From Priapulus caudatus (taxonomy: Eukaryota; Priapulida; Priapulimorpha; Priapulimorphida; Priapulidae), in the NCBI RefSeq assembly GCF_000485595.1, contig NW_014577241.1, forward strand, positions 389,741 to 418,213: a stretch of DNA of 28,473 bases, written 5' to 3'. The notes beneath the pieces were generated by a model, which was given only the letters and a program-made list of their open reading frames with translations, was not told the DNA's origin and made no database searches. Below are positions 1 through 8,453 of the stretch, in pieces (the stretch's first letter is position 1; each line of letters starts with the position of its first letter). Both the position numbers and the translations under genes were made by a program.

Positions 1-268
1 AACAGACCTCAGATGAGCCCAGACGCTCTGCGGCTCTTGTTTTTTAAACTAGATGAGTTTCTGTAATCGGCACTAAGATCTGAGTAATAGCCTGTGCAGG
101 AGAAGGTGCAGATTCAGTTCTTTATATGACATAAGGTTGCATGTCGCACGTTAAATTTTAACTTCAGACTTACTTTGCGCAGGACATGAAATTTGTCCAA
201 TAATAAACGTGCAACGTATATAGGCACTGTTTTTGTAATATAACGCTTTTTTTCATTTTTGGTTTCAG

Positions 269-1158
269 GTTTCAAATATTCTAAAGTACCTGTTTCCGGT
301 GCCTAAAGACGAAAGCCGAAGAGTGATCACGTTTGCAAACACTGATGATTATATCTCATTTAGGTCTGTTTGGAAAAAGTTTCTTTCCACAGAGTATTTC
401 AATTTCTCCATCATTTTTTATTTTCTATTTGATACAGTATGATTTCTGCAGTTGTTACTCTAGTTATTAATATACATTTAGTTTCTTGGGGTTTATACAC
501 TAATTGTTACTTTCTTTTTGTGTGTCTAGGCATCACACTTACAAGAAGACAGACCACAAAAATATAGAACTACAAGAAGTTGGGCCACGTTTTGAAATGA
601 GATGTAAGTCTCAACATTTTGACTCTGCTCTACCATAATTGGTTTTAAACAAATGTTTCCCTTAAAAAGAAGGCACATAAATATATATAATTCTCTAATC
701 GTCTTGAAAAGGAACTTGAACAAATTTGTTGCAGATGTTCATCTTGTCGTTAACTATCATGTACAGCTATCTATACACTGGCTTTGTATGATTATATAGA
801 TATCATCACGACATTCATGAATGATTACTTGTGCGTAATGATTACTGTGATATTTGCTTTTTCTCTTGCAATCATACCGTTTCCATGACGATATATCATA
901 GTGTAGCATAACCTGTGCAATACATTACATTTTTTCCACAAATAACCTACATCTACAATTGTGGCTAACGCACAAGCTAACAGTTGTGACTAAATGACCT
1001 GTTAGTGTTTCACCAATAGTAATGAAGGAACTGTGATTGCTGCAGTGTTTGAGATCAAGCTGGGCACGCTGGAACAACTGGACATCGCAGATGTTGAATG
1101 GCAGCTGAAACCTTTCATGCGAACAGCAAAGAAACGAAAGTTCCTCAGCGATGACTGA
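269..1158 (+). CDS. IMP4: IMP4, U3 snoRNP protein, C-terminal three exons (5' partial)
   Basis: The coding exons are 269-363, 530-603 and 1046-1158, and they join in frame (phases 2 and 1) to give the last 93 residues, ending at TGA 1156-1158. All introns are GT-AG: donors at 364 and 604, acceptors ending at 268, 529 and 1045. The exons encode YLFPVPKDESRRVITFAN, then HHTYKKTDHKNIELQEVGPR, then KLGTLEQLDIADVEW and the basic end RTAKKRKFLSDD. I recognise these as the C-terminal part of the Brix domain and the tail of IMP4. Known role: IMP4 acts with IMP3 and MPP10 in the nucleolar SSU processome, where it helps U3 snoRNA pair with pre-18S rRNA. Human IMP4 is about 291 residues, so roughly two thirds lies left of the window; I found no earlier exon in 1-268. 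The order of motifs and the exact stop position make the assignment very secure. Confidence 0.95.
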
Positions 1159-1446
1159 ACACAGCACAGCAACATCTACTGGAGAGGATTTCAACTGAGT
1201 GCAGTCGCCTGCCAAGTTACGATCGCTCGTCATGTATATTTGTATTTTCTAGAGTTGGCACAGGCATTCATTTTGGAAAGGTTCATATGCAGGCCCTCGG
1301 GCAGGCTGATGGGGCGATAAACCCGTTGCGAGGCAATTAGGTGACCTTTGGCGTTTGGTGGAATTGTATTGTTCACACTACAGTGTTTGTTCTATAAATT
1401 CTAATATGTAGCCATTGTAGTGGGAGAATGGGGAATTGCAGCACAA

Positions 1447-1452
1447 AATAAA
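1447..1452 (+). promoter_or_regulatory. candidate poly(A) signal of IMP4 (AATAAA)
   Basis: An AATAAA hexamer lies 289 bp after the IMP4 stop codon and before the first inserted repeat, which begins at 1540. It is a plausible 3' end signal. It is one hexamer in AT-rich DNA, so chance is possible. The stretch 1159-1539 shows no other gene and is best read as the 3' UTR and flank. Confidence 0.4.
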
Positions 1453-1539
1453 TATGTATGAATCTGTATATATGTCCTGAACCAGTTGCTCTGTACTTTA
1501 TCACAAAAAATCTGTTTTAATATGAGCTCCCCTAATCTG

Positions 1540-1761
1540 GGTGATACTCTATTAGGAGTGTTCCCAACTTTAATGTCATTAATGGTCATAATAACATATA
1601 TAATATATATATATATATGGTCATGGTCATATATTAGTTTGTGGTTTAATGTCATTTAGGTTAGGGTTAGGGTTAGGGGTAGGATTATCAATCATTAATC
1701 ATTAATCATTAATTATTAATGATATCAAAGTTGGGAACACTCCTAATGGAGCGTTAGCCCA
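1540..1761. mobile_element. foldback element A with a TTAGGG core
   Basis: The left arm (about 1540-1585) and the right arm (about 1712-1761) are inverted copies; both contain the stretch TTAGGAGTGTTCCCAACTTT, with only scattered mismatches outside it. The direct repeat TAATCTG flanks the unit at 1533-1539 and 1762-1768, as a target-site duplication would. The core holds an AT dinucleotide tract, about three and a half TTAGGG repeats at 1656-1683 and an ATCATTA tandem at 1689-1720. No coding capacity is seen. It looks like a MITE-sized inverted-repeat insertion; the family is unknown. Confidence 0.75.
1656..1683 (+). repeat. interstitial telomere-like TTAGGG array
   Basis: The sequence reads TTAGGTTAGGGTTAGGGTTAGGGG with slight drift. 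It lies in the loop of foldback element A and not at a chromosome end, as gene and repeat DNA continue on both sides. Confidence 0.9.
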
Positions 1762-1947
1762 TAATCTGCTTATTTTTTTCGGAAAGCTTGTTGGTTACCT
1801 GTATATAGAAAAAAGGACGTTGTGGTGGCTACATGTTCAATGCAAATATCTGACCCTGTACCATTGGATACCGTGTATTTGTAATTCTTTTTATTCAAAT
1901 ATACGTGTACTTCAATATACCTTTATTTCTTATTAATGTTGAATTTT

Positions 1948-2515
1948 TAGCTCATCTGACATAGTCAGATGCAGCTTGTAGAATCGCTTGATCGTCCGTG
2001 TCCGTACCGTGCGGCCTCGTCCGGTCGGCCGCCAACGAGTTTGGGCACAAATTCTTGAACTGGCGCGTCGATCGTACGTCACGATATTCGGGGCACATTG
2101 GGGGGATGCGCTCAAACGAGTTTTTGGGGCTGTCGAAGCTGGGTCAAAGGTCAAAGGTCAAGAGGTGTATAAAGAAGGGGGAACATTCACTCCTAACTTA
2201 AAGTATAGGGAGGAATGCAGAATTGCGGCACCAAAATCATAAAAACGCTCGACGCTAGCTGCGTGATAGTCGTGTATAGCACATGGTAGGAAAAGCCATC
2301 ACTGGGTGCGAATTTGATGGTCACAGGTCAAGAGGTAACCATGGGCACAGGAGATTTTTAGAGCATTGTTCTGCGGAGGACATGGTCTGACGGAGCGAGT
2401 TGATAAAAGCTTTTTTGTTTCAGCGTGACGCTAGCATTTTTAATGGCATTATTTGAAACGGACCATGAAATCTACTTTCTGCTGACAGTGCGCAGAGTAA
2501 GTGTCAGATAACTCT
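1948..2515 (+). repeat. dispersed repeat family A, copy 1
   Basis: This stretch is the diverged inverted counterpart of 16437-17055 plus 19692-19765. Shared landmarks in order are the terminal hairpin AGCTCATCTGAC/TCAGATGCAGCT (1950-1977), CTTGTAGAATCG, a run of GTCCGT, AGGTCA-type half-sites, GGGGGAACATTC, AGGTCAAGAGG, GGACATGGTCTG and GAGTAAGTGT. The hairpin followed by GTCCGT runs recalls abundant repeats in other marine invertebrates, but that is from memory. No protein-coding homology is visible, so the element class is unknown; it is probably an old non-autonomous transposon. Confidence 0.7.
2141..2160 (+). promoter_or_regulatory. three nuclear-receptor half-sites in DR1 spacing
   Basis: The sequence GGGTCAAAGGTCAAAGGTCA contains three direct half-sites each separated by one base. 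DR1 is the known binding arrangement for RXR and HNF4-type receptors. It lies inside repeat family A, so any activity would be element-borne. Function is not shown by the sequence. Confidence 0.3.
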
Positions 2516-2974
2516 TTGACCCTCAAGAGAGGTTAAAACATGGATTTTTGTTGATGTCTCCTGTTAGAGTGAGAGGCTGCCCGGGTTTGCTAGATAGAAT
2601 CTATACAATGCTGAGTAATGAGCTACGAGATGTCAACAGTGAAATTTCGAAAGCTAAATTTTGGTTAAAGAAGGTTTATGCTCCTTAAATCGTATAATTT
2701 ATATGGCGATTCTGTAAGTGTCAGTATGTTACATGTAACGTATGCCGACTGCCATGACAGATGTGTTGTGGTACTGTGGAGTTTTTGCCTTAATTGGTTC
2801 AACAGGTGCAGCTCTCTAGTTAACGCAGCTGTAGGCTTGCGTAGGTAAATGGATAGGTGCTTACCTATTCTGTCTTGCAGATAGTCTGTTGCTAACACGT
2901 ATGAATGGGATTTGCACAAGGGAGACATTACTGCCCTGCACCGCCAAGATTGGAATAATGCGAAAATTCGGGTC
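2516..2974. other. intergenic stretch with nothing recognised
   Basis: The stretch between family A copy 1 and the next tandem array carries no recognisable exon, RNA gene or repeat. The one longer open frame, on the minus strand, has no familiar motif and its far end overlaps the tandem array. Confidence 0.5.
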
Positions 2975-3350
2975 CAGCTCAAATCAGCGAAATGTGCTAC
3001 TGAAACAGCAAAAGTTGCAGGAATGTGTGCGCAATGTAAAGTAAAAATATGTAAAAAATGTTATACTAAACAGCGAAATGTGCTACTAAAACAACGGAAG
3101 TGCGCAGAATGGGCGTAGAATGTGCGCAATGTGCATGCAATAACTGCCTGCAAGATGTATCAATGAGTAAAAAAATGTTATACTAAACACAGCGAATGTG
3201 CGCGAATGGGGTAAGATGTGGCGCAATTGTGCATCAATTAACTGCGGGCAATGTTATCAGAAATGTGTAAAAATGTGTTATACTAAACAGCGAAATGTGC
3301 TACTAAAATCAGCGAAATCGTGCCGCGGAATGGGTACGAATGTGGCGCAA
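2975..3350 (+). repeat. degenerate tandem array, unit about 85-115 bp
   Basis: The phrases CAGCGAAATGTGCTACTAAAA, GTGCGCAATG, GTAAAAATGT and TTATACTAAACA recur in the same order about four times, with starts near 2987, 3072, 3188 and 3290. Copies differ by many small insertions and deletions. Cysteine-rich open frames on the plus strand across the array come from repetition and are not read as genes. Confidence 0.75.
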
Positions 3351-4188
3351 TGCAGATATTCTATAACAAATATTTCATTAGGTGGCAATTAGTTGACTGT
3401 TTCATTTGTTGATTAAACCTGCGTTCCTAACAATCCTGTTTTTACTCGTTCCTAGGACAAAGTTTAATGGAATTCCTGAACGAAGGTTGGGAGGAATTGT
3501 CTCCCGCGGCGACCAAGCTCGTATGATGGGAGCCTTCCATCTTAATCTGAAACACTTAAACGTACGCGCGCCAGGTCTCGTGGCAACTTTCTAACGATGC
3601 GGCCAAACGAACATCTCCGTTGAGAAGGTTTGCCTGATAGCCACCCTAGTGCATTCCACTGTTTCGGCGTGTATGTGGAACAACATTTGGGACTAACAGG
3701 GTTTACTAGAATCCTCACACTCCCAACCCACAGAGTCAACGCGCAGTAACCGTTAGATGAGGCTGTCGCTCATGCGCACTTGTATATATACGCATGTATA
3801 TATTTTTATTATGCAGCTTAATGTTTTAAAAACATTTTTTCTGAGTTAGCGTCAATATGCATAATATAATTGGACTGAAAATGAAAATGAGACTTTCGAG
3901 AATGAAACTATAAACCAATAAAAAATCATAGTACATTGACACAGTTGTTTTTGTACTCATAACAAAAAAGTGGCCATGGCGAGCAAGTAAACGTTGACGA
4001 TGGCGATGACGTGTATTACAGATTGACACCATTAGTTTATCGGCATACAATGCCAAAGAAGAAGAGAGCTAGTTCCTGTCTATAAGCCACACTACGTCAA
4101 CAATGCAACAGTAACGAAGTCTCGAGGAGATGTACGTTGTGTAAAAAATCGTTCAACATTAAAGTTGTAGGTAAGGGTGTGTGTAAAG
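3351..4188. other. intergenic stretch with no recognised gene
   Basis: I see no supported exon, tRNA or rRNA here. The part 3460-3740 is GC-richer and has short open frames on both strands (3542-3739 minus, 3406-3594 plus), without a motif I know. The part 3780-4190 is AT-rich. Confidence 0.45.
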
Positions 4189-4565
4189 CAGGTTAGAAAT
4201 TGAACTTTTGAACGGGAGTCCCAAGCGGACTCGCTATCCCTCAAAAAAGGAGTCCTCGAAGCAAATGAGGGAGTCCGGCGCCAGTCCGGAGGGTTCAAAA
4301 TTAAAGATATTAACAATCAGTGAATCACGCATGTTACTGTTACTGTTAGTTATTTTTAAGATTCATGCAGTTGCACGTCTGCAAATTTTCTATTGGACAT
4401 TAAGGCCTGGAAAAATACGGTAATTCCGCGAGGGGCGCGTGCTCCGGGAACGAACTTAGTCAGATAGGCGGCCTAATCGCAGAATTGTTCAGGGAGTCCA
4501 CGACGGACTCCTTGCCCACATATGTCAAATCAGGGGAGTCCAGAAGTAAATCAGGGCAGTATTTG

Positions 4566-4715
4566 GCCCAAGGATAGAGAACATGGGTCCCAATAAAACC
4601 AACTGTGCCAATGGCCTAAACCCTAACCCTAAACCCTAACCCTAATTCTAACCCTTATTCTTATTGATGTAAATGACATTAGTTTTATTGGGACCCATGT
4701 TCTCTATCCTTGAAC
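4566..4715. mobile_element. foldback element B with a CCCTAA core
   Basis: The arms 4570-4599 and 4682-4711 are perfect 30-bp inverted repeats containing ACATGGGTCCCAATAAAAC. The 9-bp direct repeat CAGTATTTG flanks the unit at 4557-4565 and 4716-4724. Removing the unit and one repeat restores continuous hAT-MITE sequence. The core holds about six CCCTAA-type units (4616-4660), some with an extra A. Perfect arms suggest a recent insertion. No coding capacity is present. Confidence 0.85.
4616..4660 (-). repeat. interstitial telomere-like CCCTAA array
   Basis: CCTAAACCCTAACCCTAAAC and further CCCTAA units fill the loop of foldback element B. On the minus strand this is TTAGGG-type sequence. Confidence 0.9.
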
Positions 4716-4879
4716 CAGTATTTGACTCCGGACTCCCGTTAATTTCGCACCCTGGTACAGTAAGAATTTTTAGACATCAATATCATGTAACCTTCTTTCA
4801 GACTATGTATAGATTCGTTTAATTCTAGCAGCAGATTGAAAGTTACACAGTGGCATATAGCCGGCGGCACGCCAGGCGT

Positions 4880-5141
4880 ATAATCTGACGGCGTTGCGCG
4901 GGCACGCGTCTTCGATTCTCCTAATGCCCGCAGTTTTTAATTTTGAGCGTTATCCAGGAAACAAGGGTTAGGGTAGAGTTAGTGGATTAGGGTTAGGTTA
5001 GGCGTTAGGTTTAGGCGGCTAAGAGTTAGGGCTTTTTGTGTAGGTGTTTACGGGTTCAGGGTTAGAGTTAGGGTTAAGAACTGGCCCGGGCATGTTAGGA
5101 AACGAAAGACCGTGCCCAGCTGCCGGGCAGTGATAGGCCAT
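4880..5141. mobile_element. foldback element D with a degenerate TTAGGG core
   Basis: The left arm (about 4880-4940) and the inverted right arm (about 5078-5141) share GGGCAC, GTCTT(T)CG, TTC/TCCTAA and TGCCCG in the same order, with mismatches. The direct repeat CAGGCGT flanks the unit at 4873-4879 and 5142-5148. The core 4963-5077 is a decayed run of TTAGGG-like units. The weaker arm match suggests an older insertion than element B. Confidence 0.65.
4963..5077 (+). repeat. degenerate interstitial TTAGGG-like array
   Basis: TTAGGG, TTAGGTTAGG, GTTAGGTTTAGG and GAGTTAGGG units follow one another with spacer bases for about 115 bp inside foldback element D. Confidence 0.8.
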
Positions 5142-5499
5142 CAGGCGTTGAAGTTATGGCGCCCCCGAAGCTTTACAGCTGAACAGTATGTGTGTGTGTA
5201 TTGATAAGTTATTGTAATATTGTGCGTGCCGTCGCCGACCATGCATGCCTACCTCACTAGACCTATATACTTACTAGTACCAGTAGCTAGTACTAATAGT
5301 AATACTAATAGTCTGATTCGTATCTATCTCTATTTCTACTACTATCTCCTAGTACTAGCCACTGTTAGCAAGTCTACGAACCGAGTTAATAATAACCGTT
5401 TAGCAGAAGAGGGATTTACCTCATATCTCATAACCATATTATTATTTATTATAATATTATTCGGTAATATCAATTTCATATCCACCCATTCAGAGTATG

Positions 5500-5767
5500 G
5501 CTGATAGGGTCTATGTCCCCCAGGGTACTGCGAACGTACCCTGGTACTAAATACTACTATCTAATATGCCGGACCGTACCTCGCCTACTCCACTAACGGA
5601 GTCTGGGGAGTCACCTACGCCATACTCCCTAACCCTAACCCTTAACCCTAACCCTAACCCTAACCATATCAGCTAGATAGTTACCAGGGTATACGTGTCC
5701 GGTATACCCGGACCGTACCCAGGGTACGTTCGGCAGTACCGGCTGGGGAATATAGACCCTATGAGCG
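5500..5767. mobile_element. foldback element C with a CCCTAA core
   Basis: The left arm begins GCTGATAGGGTCTATGTCCC (5500 on). The right arm, inverted from 5767, begins CGCTCATAGGGTCTATATTC, and both continue into GGTACTGC(C)GAACGTACCC. The 9-bp direct repeat CAGAGTATG flanks the unit at 5491-5499 and 5768-5776. The core carries six CCCTAA-type units at 5627-5665. Smaller inverted pairs around CCGGACCGTACC lie inside the arms. No gene is encoded. Confidence 0.8.
5627..5665 (-). repeat. interstitial telomere-like CCCTAA array
   Basis: Six near-perfect CCCTAA units lie in the loop of foldback element C. This is the cleanest telomere-type array in the window. Confidence 0.92.
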
Positions 5768-5929
5768 CAGAGTATGCCCTGTTCAGGCATGTGCCTAGAG
5801 TGGGCGGTGGTGGGTGGTTGTGGGTGTTGTGGGTGCCGGGGACCTACCACAGGAATTGCATGATAGGCAATCATGCTTCTGTCAGTGATCGTTACGCAAG
5901 TGTGCACAATCAATTGTTCCATATATTAT

Positions 5930-5959
5930 CAGGAGTCTATCAATATTGATAGACTCCTG
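5930..5959. mobile_element. 30-bp perfect palindromic insertion (mini foldback)
   Basis: The unit starts CAGGAGTCTATCAAT and continues as its exact reverse complement, so it is a loop-less perfect palindrome. The identical 7-bp direct repeat ATATTAT lies on both sides (5923-5929 and 5960-5966). The end CAGGAGT is shared with foldback element E at 8128. It may be a minimal or internally deleted member of that family. Confidence 0.7.
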
Positions 5960-5966
5960 ATATTAT

Positions 5967-6431
5967 GTATATATAGCAATACAGGGTTAGAGCACTAATC
6001 ATTTAGTTCATAGTCCACAGGACAGTAAAAGAAAAAATGTAACTAGTTCTTCCAAAATTCTAAACTAGTCCTGCCGAAGGACTTACTAAGGCGGCAGAGC
6101 GATCAAGCATTTGTGATTTGCCAGGAGGTAGGTGGGGTAGGAGGGTGGAGCCCCCCCTTCTGCTAGGGGGTACAGGGGTCTCTCCCAGGTAACAAGGGGT
6201 GTCCCCCCAGAAAAGTTTTGTAAAAGACATTCAATTGTATAAAATACATAGTAACTTTGATATGGAATCATAAGATTAAATAAAATTAAATAAAATTTTA
6301 ATTCGAAATAAAATTTCGGCCTCCTTGATGAGGAATCTGTGATCCGTCACTTATCACAGCAAGAATTTAGCCTCATTTATAGCTACAAACTGTTCCCGGC
6401 GGCTTGTATCGGCTATCGCCGTAATGAACCT
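5967..6431. other. intergenic stretch with nothing recognised
   Basis: No exon or RNA gene is supported. The part 6120-6220 is rich in G and C homopolymer runs. The part 6270-6320 is AT-rich with AATAAAATT repeats. Confidence 0.5.
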
Positions 6432-6510
6432 CTGGCAGGCCTTGCGACATCTTAAACCCTTGGCCTTTGTCAAGCTGGCACAGCTTGACGTAATCTGTTT
6501 AGGGCCTGCC
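6432..6510 (+). other. composite hairpin
   Basis: The outer stem pairs GGCAGGCC with GGCCTGCC, helped by CTTAAAC against GTTTAG. The inner stem GTCAAGCT / AGCTTGAC (6469-6489) closes a 5-base loop, GGCAC. The whole would fold into an imperfect hairpin of about 75 nt. It could be a small MITE or a structured RNA; nothing in the sequence decides. Confidence 0.4.
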
Positions 6511-6613
6511 GTTTTTTCTCAATAAGCAATGTGCATTTCTAATGGGGTTCGCCATTTACTAATCGCTGAATAGATGGCGGCGCCGTGCACTGTCCTGGTA
6601 TCACTGCTAAACA

Positions 6614-6700
6614 ATGGCGTCTAGTTACGAAGGGAAACCCGTAAATGAATTGAAATCAGAGTTGCAAAGACATCTGGGAGGAAAGCTGATCTGCACGTAC
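6614..6700 (+). CDS. possible first exon of a SAP-like protein (tentative)
   Basis: An ATG in a strong context (AACAATGG) opens MASSYEGKPVNELKSELQRH, then a G-G-K-L-I stretch, before the frame runs into the GTGCACGTAC minisatellite near 6690. The pattern VNELKSELQR followed by G.K..LI resembles the first helix of SAP DNA/RNA-binding domains (L..LK.EL..R), but the loop is shorter than usual. An AGATGGCGGC motif, YY1-like, lies about 45 bp upstream and would suit a TATA-less promoter. No convincing donor site is visible; GTACAC at about 6699 is weak. No downstream partner exon was identified. It may be a real gene start, a gene broken by repeat expansion, or chance. Confidence 0.3.
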
Positions 6701-7098
6701 ACGTACACGTACGCTTGCGTGTGCACGTCCACGTGCGTGCGTGCGTGTGCACGTACACGGGTGCGCGTGTGCACGTACACGTGCGTGCGTGCGTGGGCAC
6801 GTACACCGTGCGCCGGGTGGCGTGTGCACGTACACGTGGTGCGTGCGTACGTGCGTGCATAGGCACGTACACGTGTGTGCGTGCGTGCGTGCGTGTGCAC
6901 GTACACGTGTGTGTGTGTGTGTGCGTGCTGTGGCACGTACACGTGCTGGTGTGCTTGCGTGTGCACGTACACGTGCGTGCGTGCGTGCGCATGTACACGT
7001 GCGTACGTACGTGGGTGCGTGTGCACGTACACGTGCGTGCGTGCGTGGGCACGTACACGTGTGTGCGTGCGTGCGTGTGCACGTACACGTGCGTACAC
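6690..7098 (+). repeat. GTGCACGTACACGTGCGTGC minisatellite
   Basis: The phrase GCACGTACACGTG occurs about ten times, separated by GTGC or GTGT runs of varying length, giving irregular periods of roughly 35-60 bp. The strand is alternating purine-pyrimidine almost throughout. Open frames through it on both strands (Cys/Val/Arg- or His/Thr/Arg-rich) are repeat artefacts. Confidence 0.9.
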
Positions 7099-7429
7099 AT
7101 TACCATACCAAAGTGCAGTGTCTGAGTCAACAGGTCTTGCTGATTCGTAGCTTGTATCTGCATGTACTAATAGTTATGACACATCAGGAATTATCAAAGG
7201 CCATTAGTGCAAATTCTTGAGTAAGTGAGCGATGTCTGGGCTAGATTTGCTACTTGTGTTAACTGGGGTGCATTATGATCAAGATTGGAATGGGTGAACA
7301 TGTGCATGGCCTCTCTGTGTGGTCAGTGGCCAGTAGAGGAAATGTGGCAGTTTGTGCTTGTTACCCAGTCTATCAATGTGTGTAAATGCACCATGCTATC
7401 ACATTTATTATTCTTGTTATATTGATATA
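7099..7429. other. intergenic stretch with nothing recognised
   Basis: Unique-looking sequence lies between the minisatellite and the hAT-like element. No motif-bearing open frame is present. A 5' non-coding exon of ORMDL could lie here or further left, because the ORMDL start exon has an acceptor before its ATG, but I cannot place it. Confidence 0.4.
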
Positions 7430-8127
7430 CAGGGGTAGAAATAAGGAGAAACAAAGAGATGGTCCACAGGACCATCTAGTTTGAAATTTAGATGGTCCTC
7501 CTAAATTTTAGATGGCCTTCCTAAATTTCAAATTGTTCTCTAAAAGTAATGCGGCGCGCAAGCGTAAGAAAGAGATTTTACATGGTTATAAAATGGTTTA
7601 ATTATTTACCTACAATGAATGTATCAAACGATACAGTAATTGTTTATTCACTTTAATAGTATATTGGTTAATAAAGTTGTTTCAGTAGAATTTAGTTGAA
7701 CCCATAACACCGGAATATAGTATGTTTATATATTATGTTTTAACACTTTTTATTATATAAGTTTATAGAAATAAATATAAACATGTATACATCTATTTCC
7801 ATGCAAAGGTCAGATAATGTAATGACGCTCGCCATTAGGCTATGTATAATGCCTATATTTCATATTATCTTATTAACGGGGAAGACGCTGTTTTGGTGTC
7901 CACTGGAAGTCATCACAATCAAAACAGGAAGAGGGACAATCTGACCAATCACGCCAGGCCTCGACGCTTATTTTCAGATCTGGTTGTCCTGTCGGGCAAC
8001 AAGAAGCAATTTTTACTTGTCCTAATTTTGATTTTAATTGTCCGAATTTTGATTTTACTTGTCCAAAATTTACTTGCAATCTATGAGCCGTTAAGGTCCT
8101 CTTTTGGTTCAGTGCATATCGTATTAC

Positions 8128-8248
8128 CAGGAGTGTATAATATAGAGATCTATATTATATAAATAGATATATAAATATATATACATATATAACATTAACA
8201 TATATAGATAGATGTAGATAATATATATATCTATATTATGCACTCCTG
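8128..8248. mobile_element. foldback element E (CAGGAGTG ends, AT-rich)
   Basis: The left arm reads CAGGAGTGTATAATATAGA and the inverted right arm CAGGAGTGCATAATATAGA. The 6-bp direct repeat TATTAC flanks the unit (8122-8127 and 8250-8255; the adjoining seventh base differs, G versus A). The core is TA and TAGA repeats, not telomeric. It shares the CAGGAGT terminus with the 30-bp palindrome at 5930. Confidence 0.75.
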
Positions 8249-8265
8249 ATATTACAGTATATATA

Positions 8266-8453
8266 TACCGTATTTACTCGTGTATAAACCACACTTTTTT
8301 GTACACAACTTCAATAAAAAAAATCAGGGGGTGCGACTTATAGACGAGGCTAAGAAATCTTGTTAATGTACCAATGTTTGTACCAACTTTTCAAGGCAAA
8401 ATATGGGGTGCGACTTATACATGAATAATACTTACACACGAGTAAATACAGTA
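8266..8453. mobile_element. MITE with TACTGTATTTACTCGTG-type ends
   Basis: The end at 8266-8287 (TACCGTATTTACTCGTGTAT...) and the inverted end at 8432-8453 (TACTGTATTTACTCGTGTGT...) agree at nearly every base. A TA duplication is possible at both borders, as in Tc1/mariner-type elements. The inside contains GGGGTGCGACTTATA twice. I recall similar CGACTTATA...GAGTAAATAC repeats in many animal genomes, but cannot confirm that here. Confidence 0.7.

Larger units (their letters stand above)
4189..4754. mobile_element. hAT-like MITE with CAGG termini, carrying a nested foldback
   Basis: The left end reads CAGGTTAGAAATTGAAC and soon reaches GGGAGTCC. The right end, read on the minus strand, is CAGGGTGCGAAATTAACG followed by GGAGTCCGGAGTC. 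The GGAGTCC motif recurs on both strands inside. CAG(G)GG-type ends are typical of hAT-superfamily elements. Without the 159 bp added by foldback B the unit is about 407 bp and non-coding. No convincing 8-bp target duplication is seen (GTGTAAAG versus GTACAGTA), so the borders are approximate. Confidence 0.6.

Noticed and set aside
3460-3740. Possible rRNA fragment, because AAGTTTAATGGAATTCCTGA slightly resembles an 18S motif
   Set aside because: The similarity does not extend to neighbouring conserved blocks, and the order is wrong.
4963-5665. A true chromosome end or telomere fusion point
   Set aside because: The TTAGGG arrays are short, occur in both orientations, sit in separate inverted-repeat units with target duplications, and are followed by more chromosomal DNA with genes.
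6621-7220. Several overlapping Cys/Arg/Val and His/Thr/Arg frames
   Set aside because: All six frames stay open because of the GTGCACGTAC minisatellite.
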